NCBI GenBank assembly: GCA_002434245.1
Contig: DJJR01000027.1
Span: forward strand, 1-39,793
Reading direction: 5' to 3'
From: Pelosinus fermentans
GTDB taxonomy: Bacteria > Bacillota > Negativicutes > DSM-13327
DNA: 39,793 nt
The notes beneath the pieces are model-generated. The model was given only the letters and a program-made list of their open reading frames with translations. It was not told where the DNA came from and searched no databases. Below, one piece after another: positions 33,256 through 39,793 of this stretch. Every line of letters begins with the position of its first letter. Within the stretch, counting starts at the first letter, position 1. A program made the position numbers and the translations under genes.

Positions 33256-33259
33256 TTGT

Positions 33260-34801
33260 TTATTCCCACTCAATGGTAGAAGGCGGTTTTGATGTAACAT
33301 CATACACAATGCGATTTACACCTTTTACTTCATTTACAATACGACGAGAAATCTGATCTAGCACTTCATATGGCATTCTTACCCAATCAGCTGTCATACC
33401 ATCTTCACTGGATACGATACGCAATCCGACTGTATATGCATAGGTACGCTCATCCCCCATAACGCCAACACTCTTCATGGCAGGCAAGATAGCAAAGGAT
33501 TGCCATACTTTGCGATACATATCCGCCTTCTTAATCTCCTCTTGAACAATTGCATCTGCTTCACGCAGGATCTCCAAACGTTCTTCTGTAATTTCGCCGA
33601 TAATCCGAATTGCAAGGCCAGGACCAGGAAAAGGCTGACGCCATACAATTTCTTCTGGTAAATTCAGTTCCCTAGCCAGTGCCCGAACCTCATCTTTAAA
33701 TAAATCCCGTAATGGTTCCACCAATGCAAACTTCATATCTTCCGGTAAGCCGCCTACATTATGGTGACTTTTAATGACAGCAGCCGTATCCGTACCGCTT
33801 TCAATGACATCAGGATACAAAGTACCCTGCACCAAAAAGTCTATGTCTCCTAATTTATTGGCTTCCGTTTCAAATACGCGAATAAATTCATCACCAATAA
33901 TTTTACGTTTTGCCTCCGGCTCCGTGACTCCGGCAATACGATTCATAAAGCGCTCAGGAACATTGGCGTATACCAAATTCATATTGAACCCATCGCGGAA
34001 GGTTTTAACCACCTGCTCCGATTCATTCTTACGCATAAAACCGTGGTTAACATATACACAAGTTAATTGATCACCAACAGCCCGATGCACTAGTACAGCA
34101 GCTACCGAGGAATCAATACCGCCACTTAAGGCACAAAGCACACGTTTATTGCCTACTTGTTTGCGGATGGCTGCAATCGCCTGATCCACAAAAGAACCCA
34201 TATTCCAATCGCCACGGCATTGACAGATATCAAATAAGAAGTTCCGGATTATTTTCATTCCTTCTGGCGTATGTACTACTTCTGGATGGAATTGTACGCC
34301 ATAGATGTTGCGCACTGCATTTGCCATTGCTGCTACTGGAGTATTAGCCGTATGTGCTGTAACCACAAAATTAGCTGGAGGCGTTTCAATATAATCACCA
34401 TGGCTCATCAATACTTGTGTTTCTGATCCTAACTCCGAAAAGATATCTGTATTTTTATCAATTAATAAACGTGTATTGCCATATTCACGAGATTCAGAAT
34501 GTGCAACTTTGCCACCTAAGGTATAAGCTGTTAATTGCATCCCATAACAAATGCCAAAAATAGGAATGTTCAAATCAAAGACTTGCGGATCACATTTCGG
34601 TGCTTTATCTCCATACACACTGGATGGACCACCAGAAAAAACAATACCAATGGGAGTCATAGATTTTATTTTTTCAATTGATGTCTTATATGACACAATT
34701 TCACAGTACACGCCGCACTCACGAATCCGTCTGGCAATCAGCTGACTATACTGGCCACCGAAGTCCATAATTAAAACTAATTGATTTTGCTTATTTTGCA
34801 T
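33260..34801 (-). CDS. guaA: GMP synthase (glutamine-hydrolysing)
   Basis: 513 aa, full length. Class I glutamine amidotransferase domain with Cys in FGICYGMQ near residue 86, ATP-pyrophosphatase P-loop ALSGGIDSS near 225, and the conserved C-terminus [10 protein letters not shown]. Converts XMP to GMP in the cytoplasm. AGGAGG lies 13 nt before the ATG, a little far. Its intact 3' end borders the island, as expected if TnsD reads this sequence and the insertion falls beyond the stop. Confidence 0.97.
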   Translation of the reverse strand: MQNKQNQLVLIMDFGGQYSQLIARRIRECGVYCEIVSYKTSIEKIKSMTPIGIVFSGGPSSVYGDKAPKCDPQVFDLNIPIFGICYGMQLTAYTLGGKVAHSESREYGNTRLLIDKNTDIFSELGSETQVLMSHGDYIETPPANFVVTAHTANTPVAAMANAVRNIYGVQFHPEVVHTPEGMKIIRNFLFDICQCRGDWNMGSFVDQAIAAIRKQVGNKRVLCALSGGIDSSVAAVLVHRAVGDQLTCVYVNHGFMRKNESEQVVKTFRDGFNMNLVYANVPERFMNRIAGVTEPEAKRKIIGDEFIRVFETEANKLGDIDFLVQGTLYPDVIESGTDTAAVIKSHHNVGGLPEDMKFALVEPLRDLFKDEVRALARELNLPEEIVWRQPFPGPGLAIRIIGEITEERLEILREADAIVQEEIKKADMYRKVWQSFAILPAMKSVGVMGDERTYAYTVGLRIVSSEDGMTADWVRMPYEVLDQISRRIVNEVKGVNRIVYDVTSKPPSTIEWE

Positions 34802-34840
34802 AGTAAAAAAGATTCCTCCTACATGTAGATATTAAATCAA

Positions 34841-34870
34841 AATATAGCACACAATGCTACTTATTGTAAA
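34841..34870 (-). promoter_or_regulatory. Possible guaA promoter
   Basis: On the minus strand TTTACA, 18 nt, TATATT. The -35 box lies in the last codons of the gene upstream. No purine riboswitch fold is evident in the 40-nt leader. Confidence 0.35.
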
Positions 34871-35687
34871 TGCCCTTTAGCAAAGTTTCCTTCCGTAAAT
34901 CGCGGCAAGCACATTTTCCTGTTGCCGACAAATTTCGAATTGTATCTAAAATGATCCTGCTAATCATCGGAGCATCATCATAAAAAATATCCTTTAAATC
35001 CTGATGCGACCATTCTTTGACCAATCCTTCGCCATAATTGACTACAAAGTAAAGTCCTGCATAACATGCCCCAATTTCCCTTGCCAAATACACCTCTGGG
35101 CAGATACTTTGACCAATAATATCAGCATGCCCTTTCATCATCGCAACCTCTGCCGGGCTTTCAAAGTGACGACCATCAGTATTTGCATAAATACCCCGAG
35201 TAAAAATCCGACCGTCATAATGTTTGCGAGTAGCTTTTACTAACGTACTGCGCACTTCAGCGCACAATGCTTCTCTCATGATGAGTAGATATTTGCCATC
35301 CAGCTCCACATCTTTACGCACAGATAGATCAAGATAATCATCTGGTATTACAAAATCACGAGGATCTAATAGGTGGTTTGCAGTACCTACACCACCTTCG
35401 CTGATGATACGCTTTACACCTACCTTACGAAATACCCAAAAGATTTGTCTCGAAGCATCCGCCCGACTTACCCCGCTGCGCCAGCCATGCATTTTGCAGG
35501 TGATCACTTGGCAGTCATCCACGCTAAATAAGGAAAAGATAGGACTGAGTCCATAGGGCGTAGCAAACTGTACATGATCATCGATCATTACTACACCTTG
35601 CTCACTGCATCCTAAAGGAAAATTACTCGATAAGGTTCCTGAGCCGCCAATTACTGCATAGTCCGCCTGTATATCCACACTAACCAT
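34857..35687 (-). CDS. MTAP/PNP-family nucleoside phosphorylase-like protein
   Basis: 276 aa. AVIGGSGTLSSNFP at the N-terminus (phosphate-binding glycine-rich loop), RIISEGGVGTANHLLDPRDF, and TDGRHFESPAEVAMMKGHAD are family motifs of methylthioadenosine and purine nucleoside phosphorylases. It is next to mqnC-mqnA-mqnE, and no mqnB is in the window. It might remove adenine from aminofutalosine; that is inference. ATG 35687 is chosen; a GTG at 35678 has the better-spaced AAGG, and a TTG at 35720 is less likely. Confidence 0.8.
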   Translation of the reverse strand: MVSVDIQADYAVIGGSGTLSSNFPLGCSEQGVVMIDDHVQFATPYGLSPIFSLFSVDDCQVITCKMHGWRSGVSRADASRQIFWVFRKVGVKRIISEGGVGTANHLLDPRDFVIPDDYLDLSVRKDVELDGKYLLIMREALCAEVRSTLVKATRKHYDGRIFTRGIYANTDGRHFESPAEVAMMKGHADIIGQSICPEVYLAREIGACYAGLYFVVNYGEGLVKEWSHQDLKDIFYDDAPMISRIILDTIRNLSATGKCACRDLRKETLLKGIYNK

Positions 35688-35754
35688 CCTTACTATGTAT
35701 TGGGATTTTTGCGTTACCAATACATATAGATTTTTATTATTACCCTAAAATATC

Positions 35755-36789
35755 TTACTCAAAGGTTCGTATTATATTATACTGCGTATCACGCTGCGCT
35801 GGCTGTTTGCCAGTTTCTCCAATGAGAGTTATCATCTTTTCAATTGACATTTGAAAGGATGTCCCTGCAGCTTTAACCACATTTTCCTCTAGCATAATAC
35901 TTCCCAAATCATTAGCACCAAAAGCTAATGTCAATTGCCCAATATTCTGTCCTTGGGTCACCCAGGAACCTTGAATGTGTTTGATATTGTGGAAATACAA
36001 TCTAGCTACAGACAATGTCTTTAAATAGTCCCAAGTAGATACTTTTTTCCCACCCATCTCTGTATTGCCAGGTTGATAGGACCAAATGATAAAAGCGCGA
36101 AAGCCTCCTGTTTTCTCCTGAAGATTCCTTATCTTTTCCATGTGCTCCATACGCTGAGCATAGGATTCTCCCATACCAATCACCATTGTTGCTGTTGTTT
36201 CAAGTCCTACTTGGTGGGCCGTTTTCATGACTGCCAACCAGTCCCCAGCACTAATTTTTTTAGGGCTGACTCTTTGCCGCACCTCATCCACTAAGATCTC
36301 AGCACCGCCGCCCGGTAAGGAATCTAAACCCGCTGCTTTCAGCGCTTCTAATATTTCAATTACCGATCGTCCTTCTTTTTTTGCAATATGAACAATTTCT
36401 GCAGGGGAAAAAGAGTGAATGGCAATATTAAAATTCTTTTTGATATAGGTAAGTAATTCAACGTAATAATCCAAGCCCAAGGCTGGATTTAGACCACCTT
36501 GGAGCATGACCTGCGTACCGCCTGCCTCAATGGTTTCTTTCAGCTTATCAAAGATAGCAGCTCGAGATAAGGTATAGCCATCGGGATGCCCTTGCCTGCG
36601 ATAAAAAGCGCAAAATCGGCATTCACTTGTACAGATATTTGTATAGTTGATATTACGATCAATAATAAAGGTAACTCTATTTCCCGGATGTATCCTTTGC
36701 CGCATTTCATTTGCTGCCTGTCCCAGTTCTAAAATATCTCCAGTAGATAACATCTCTACAGCCTGATTCGTTGCTAGTATCCTACTCAT
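35755..36789 (-). CDS. mqnC: Dehypoxanthine futalosine cyclase (radical SAM)
   Basis: 344 aa. Radical SAM cysteines C53, C57, C60 (CTSECRFC). Conserved SLPGGGAEIL and WVTQGQNIGQLTLAFGANDLG. It closes the ring of dehypoxanthine futalosine in the futalosine route to menaquinone. It overlaps the mqnA stop by 4 nt, in the order mqnE-mqnA-mqnC. Confidence 0.95.
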   Translation of the reverse strand: MSRILATNQAVEMLSTGDILELGQAANEMRQRIHPGNRVTFIIDRNINYTNICTSECRFCAFYRRQGHPDGYTLSRAAIFDKLKETIEAGGTQVMLQGGLNPALGLDYYVELLTYIKKNFNIAIHSFSPAEIVHIAKKEGRSVIEILEALKAAGLDSLPGGGAEILVDEVRQRVSPKKISAGDWLAVMKTAHQVGLETTATMVIGMGESYAQRMEHMEKIRNLQEKTGGFRAFIIWSYQPGNTEMGGKKVSTWDYLKTLSVARLYFHNIKHIQGSWVTQGQNIGQLTLAFGANDLGSIMLEENVVKAAGTSFQMSIEKMITLIGETGKQPAQRDTQYNIIRTFE

Positions 36790-37625
36790 TTTACCACCTT
36801 TGCAAACTCAATCTCTGTTATGTTAGGACTTAACCCTAAATCATGAGCCATTCTATAATATGTCAACAAAGCCTGTTCATGAGCAGGGCTAAATTGATAG
36901 TTGAGCAAGCCAATATAATGAACAATTTGTGCCGCTGTTAAAGAGAACGTATCTTGCAAGGTACGAGCAGCATCCGCTATATGAGTTAGACCATATTGAA
37001 ACCCGCCAGTCACTTTCTCATATACCATTTGTACATAGTCCTTATTTAGATCAGCAAACTTACGATTGACTGCCCATACCGCATATACCATAGGGAGTCC
37101 GGTGAGTTTCTTCCACTCCCCTCCCAGATCATAATAATAGTAGCCATTCAATTGATGATGATAAGCCATAAGGGCATCATCACCAATAAACAATACTGCC
37201 TCTGCATCATCTAATACCCCTTCGTCAAGAGACAAGGGGCTGACAAAATATTCCGGGGAAGCTTGATATGCATGATGCATAATGATTTTTAACAAGCCAT
37301 GAGAAGTCGCTGATTTGGATGTCAGTGCAATACGAGCCTGCTTTAACTCGTCAATGGGATGTTTTGATACTAAGATAATACTCTCTAGTGCATTCTCTGC
37401 ACTAATTGACACATTGGGCAGCACTACTAATTTTTCACTGTTTTGTGCATATATAATCGAAGATACAGGACTAATATTTAATTGCTCCGTGACGATTAAT
37501 TGATTAAGCTGGGCCGGAGTTGCTGAATAAATCGAAAGTTTTTCTCCAAAGCCACCGTGAGATAACCCATAGTGCAGTGGTAAACAGTTAATAAATTTGA
37601 TATTTCCTAAGCTCTGACTATCCAT
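36786..37625 (-). CDS. mqnA: Chorismate dehydratase
   Basis: 279 aa. Periplasmic-binding-protein-like fold of MqnA: IKFINCLPLHYGL at the start, NISPVSSIIYA, and ALTSKSATSHGLLKIIM with the conserved Thr/Ser stretch. It dehydrates chorismate to 3-enolpyruvyl-benzoate, the first step of the pathway. It overlaps mqnE by 8 nt. Confidence 0.93.
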   Translation of the reverse strand: MDSQSLGNIKFINCLPLHYGLSHGGFGEKLSIYSATPAQLNQLIVTEQLNISPVSSIIYAQNSEKLVVLPNVSISAENALESIILVSKHPIDELKQARIALTSKSATSHGLLKIIMHHAYQASPEYFVSPLSLDEGVLDDAEAVLFIGDDALMAYHHQLNGYYYYDLGGEWKKLTGLPMVYAVWAVNRKFADLNKDYVQMVYEKVTGGFQYGLTHIADAARTLQDTFSLTAAQIVHYIGLLNYQFSPAHEQALLTYYRMAHDLGLSPNITEIEFAKVVK

Positions 37626-38721
37626 ATGATTTCACTCCACTTGAGATTTTCAGCGGGCGGTAAAAAGTATCTCTTTCTACTGCGAGGTAACCTGTCTCTT
37701 CAACAAAACTGATAATCTCTTTTTTTGTAATTCCTTTTTTGGTAGTAGCACCAGCCGCATGAATGATCTTTTCTTCCACAACCGTTCCATCTAGGTCATC
37801 TGCACCAAAAGTTAACGCCAGCTGCGCAATCGGCAGTGTCAGCATCATCCAAAATGCCTTTATATGATCAAAATTATCTAACACCAATCGTGCTAAGGAA
37901 ATCATCTTTAAATCTTCCCATGAGCTTACACGCTGTAAGTTAGCGAATCCAGTGTTGGCTGGATGAAAAGGAAATGCAATGAAGGCTTGAAATCTGCCTG
38001 TCCGATCCTGAATATCCCGCAAGGTAATTAAATGCTGTATCCGCTGTTCAATTGTTTCGATATGGCCATAGAGCATCGTAGCATTGGTCGGCAATCCCAG
38101 AGAATGAGCCGATGTAATTACATCAATCCACTCAGCCGTCGTAGCTTTATTGGGACAGATAATCTTACGCACGCTATCATCTAGAATTTCCGCGCCGCCA
38201 CCTGGTAGGGAATTTAAGCCTGCTGCTTTTAACTGTTCTAATACCGTCGCTATGCTCAGTTGGGAGATATTAGCAAAATGAACAATTTCCACAGGGGTAA
38301 AGGCCTTTAAATGTACTTGAGGCGCTGCCCTCTTTACCGCCGCAACAATATCCAAATAATAAGAAAATGGTTTATCGGGATGTAATGCACTTACCATGTG
38401 TATTTCACTAAGATCAAGCGTTTCTTTTATTGTCCGGCTTACAATTTCGATTACTTCCGATTTTTGCATTACATAGGCTCTCTGCTCCTCGGCTTTACAG
38501 CCAAAAGCACATAACGGACAACCTGATACACATATATTGGTTAAGTTAATATGCCGATTCACATTATAATACACATATTGTCCGGACTTGCGCTCTTTAA
38601 CCATGCGCGCTAACTCAGCCAGCTTGAGGATATCATTGTGCTGATAGAGTGCCAATGCCTCTGTAAAATTCAAGCGCTCACCATTATCTATTTTTCTCGA
38701 GGCGATCTCGATACTATTCAT
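37618..38721 (-). CDS. mqnE: Aminofutalosine synthase (radical SAM)
   Basis: 367 aa from the ATG at 38721. Radical SAM cysteines C64, C68, C71 (CVSGCPLC), SLPGGGAEIL, and FGADDLDGTVVEEKI. It joins the mqnA product to SAM's adenosyl group. An upstream in-frame ATG at 38778 would add 19 hydrophobic residues not expected in the family; the 38721 start has AGGA just upstream and the usual N-terminus. First gene of the menaquinone operon. Confidence 0.93.
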   Translation of the reverse strand: MNSIEIASRKIDNGERLNFTEALALYQHNDILKLAELARMVKERKSGQYVYYNVNRHINLTNICVSGCPLCAFGCKAEEQRAYVMQKSEVIEIVSRTIKETLDLSEIHMVSALHPDKPFSYYLDIVAAVKRAAPQVHLKAFTPVEIVHFANISQLSIATVLEQLKAAGLNSLPGGGAEILDDSVRKIICPNKATTAEWIDVITSAHSLGLPTNATMLYGHIETIEQRIQHLITLRDIQDRTGRFQAFIAFPFHPANTGFANLQRVSSWEDLKMISLARLVLDNFDHIKAFWMMLTLPIAQLALTFGADDLDGTVVEEKIIHAAGATTKKGITKKEIISFVEETGYLAVERDTFYRPLKISSGVKSYG

Positions 38722-38839
38722 TTTTCCTGTCACCTCATTTATCGCATAAAGAAGATGTAGCCATACAATCCACTTCATGGGTTTATGAAACTTATATATC
38801 TTCGCGATATTATAACCTTTTCCCTGCCCCAGAATGCAA

Positions 38840-38866
38840 AAAAATAAGATTGCGCATAAGCAATCT
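38840..38866 (-). terminator. Terminator of the deacetylase gene
   Basis: On the minus strand AGATTGC ttatgc GCAATCT, then TATTTTTTT. It lies just past the stop at 38868. Confidence 0.85.
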
Positions 38867-38867
38867 A

Positions 38868-39608
38868 TTAATGTCGTAGTATTCCATTTTCGGCATGCTC
38901 ATTTAATAGCTGACCTACAGTAACAATTTCATAACCTTCTGCTTTTATTTTATCTAATAAGATCGGCAGAGCATCTGCAGTCTGCACCGGAGTGTCAGAT
39001 GCATGCATAAGAATAATTCCTCCGGGCTTTAACCGTTTCATTACCCTTTCTATAATAACGTCTCGACCAGGATTTTTCCAATCTAATGAATCTATATTCC
39101 AAATAATGGTTTTGTAGCCCAGATCCTCTGTAGCCTTTAGTGACTGTTGATTATAGTGACCGTTTGGAGGTCGAATCAGGGTAGCATCCACCCCTGTCAC
39201 TTCTTTAATTAATTTATGTGACTTTTCAATATCCTCTGTTACCCATTCTCTCGTCCGATCCCCATAATTCTCATGACGATACCCATGGCTGGCAATCTCA
39301 TGCCCATCCGCTACCATACGCTTTGCCACATCTGGATATTTTTGAGCCCATGGTCCCATGATGAAGAAGGTCGCCTTCTGATTATGCTGCTTTAAGGTAT
39401 CCAATATGGACGGTGTAAATTTATTCCCCCAAGAATGATCAAAGGTTAACGCTACAACTTTTCGTTCTGTTCGCGTACCAGCAATTGCTATTGGTCCACC
39501 AGAAATCAATTCTGCCACTTGTACATAAACAGCACCAATGGCAAAGAGACCCACCATGCCATAAAATAAATGCCGATGATGAAATATTCGTCGCAAGTTG
39601 AGAACCAT
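38868..39608 (-). CDS. pdaB: Polysaccharide deacetylase, PdaB-like
   Basis: 246 aa. N-terminal membrane anchor or signal (GMVGLFAIGAVYVQVAELIS). NodB domain: VVALTFDHSWG (motif 1, the first Asp kept and the second position His), HGYRHENY (motif 2), RPPNGHYN (motif 3) and ILMHASD (motif 5). The TFDxSWG form is typical of the PdaB sporulation group. It acts outside the cytoplasmic membrane on peptidoglycan-like glycans. GGAGGGGG precedes the ATG. Indicates a spore former. Confidence 0.85.
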   Translation of the reverse strand: MVLNLRRIFHHRHLFYGMVGLFAIGAVYVQVAELISGGPIAIAGTRTERKVVALTFDHSWGNKFTPSILDTLKQHNQKATFFIMGPWAQKYPDVAKRMVADGHEIASHGYRHENYGDRTREWVTEDIEKSHKLIKEVTGVDATLIRPPNGHYNQQSLKATEDLGYKTIIWNIDSLDWKNPGRDVIIERVMKRLKPGGIILMHASDTPVQTADALPILLDKIKAEGYEIVTVGQLLNEHAENGILRH

Positions 39609-39634
39609 AATTTTCCCCCTCCCACCCCATACAA

Positions 39635-39641
39635 TAGTATG
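39635..39641 (-). promoter_or_regulatory. Sporulation-type -10 box (CATACTA)
   Basis: CATACTA, the -10 consensus of forespore sigma factors F/G, lies 27 nt before the pdaB ATG. The matching -35 is unclear (CATAA about 20 nt upstream). Confidence 0.3.
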
Positions 39642-39719
39642 TATGCATGTAAAGTGAAAATTATGAAGACAAAAATGAAAAATGCCAGCAGAAGAAATAC
39701 AAAAAAGGCTGCCTACAAG

Positions 39720-39793
39720 TGATATGCTACCCCTATATAGGACACTGAAATATAAAAGTGCTATATGGGGGTATTTCTATGTCTAGAAAAAGT
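39720..39793 (+). mobile_element. Left end of an IS3-type insertion sequence (cut by window end)
   Basis: TGATATGCTACCCCTATATA then GGACACTG is the typical IS3-family left terminal sequence. About 50 nt further on, after ATGGGGG, an ATG opens a frame MSRKS... at 39779, the expected position of orfA. Confidence 0.6.

Larger units (their letters stand above)
32773..33259. other. tns leader and right-end region
   Basis: 487 nt without a gene. It contains several TTCCCAAAAA boxes near the tnsA start (32819, 32831, 32971, inverted at 32879), which may be TnsB-binding or promoter elements. A nest of inverted repeats (33003-33253), a terminator and the right terminal repeat follow, just before guaA. 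Confidence 0.5.

Overview
The window reads as chromosome of a diderm, spore-forming Firmicute, most likely Negativicutes (Sporomusaceae, Pelosinus/Sporomusa-like). The evidence is an outer-membrane beta-barrel protein with a signal peptide and a C-terminal Phe, a PdaB-like sporulation deacetylase, a futalosine-pathway menaquinone cluster, and AGGAGG-type ribosome binding sites throughout. This placement is inference from gene content; there is no rRNA or tRNA in the window.

The window has two halves. Positions about 33260-39650 are core chromosome, all on the minus strand: guaA, an MTA/purine-nucleoside-phosphorylase-like enzyme, mqnC, mqnA, mqnE and pdaB. An IS3-type element begins at about 39720 and runs off the end. 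Positions about 22-33255 are a 33 kb accessory island lying 4 nt beyond the guaA stop codon. A 21-bp direct repeat (1-21 and 33235-33255) flanks the island.

Layout of the island, left to right. (i) 233-4605: defence cargo, namely a TIR protein and a three-gene ABC-3C-type operon (PD-(D/E)XK effector, middle component, Rad50-like ATPase). (ii) 4880-4965: a relic of a tnsD 3' end, followed by a 946-aa FtsK/HerA-like translocase with iteron-like repeats upstream. (iii) 8350-9413: broken genes, one an AAA_14/DUF4143 remnant and one a frameshifted Cys-rich protein. (iv) 9567-15041: a replication and recombination module (Rep-like protein, primase-helicase, serine resolvase, RadC). Both replication genes have a hairpin over the Shine-Dalgarno. 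(v) 15119-20785: a tight five-gene operon (RecA/Sak4-like ATPase, RecB/Cas4-like nuclease, MoxR ATPase, VWA protein, DUF6744-like protein), preceded by small genes including two Zn-ribbon microproteins. (vi) 22161-24228: an outer-membrane protein, a Mor-like regulator and a decayed phage-type XRE repressor. (vii) 24349-26975: B3/4-domain protein plus EamA transporter with a divergent LysR regulator. (viii) 27030-27866: a group II intron fossil and a second DUF4143 remnant. (ix) 27914-32772: a Tn7-like tnsABCD operon with a very short TnsA, next to a nest of inverted repeats ending at guaA.

Interpretation: a Tn7-like transposon appears to use the 3' end of guaA as its attachment site. It sits beside, or has captured, plasmid/phage-like replication genes and anti-phage cargo. 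The second tnsD 3' end and the repeated terminal sequences suggest successive insertions at the same place. Strongest leads for something under-described are the ABC-3C plus TIR cargo, the solitary FtsK/HerA-like protein, the Sak4-nuclease-MoxR-VWA operon, and the minimal TnsA.
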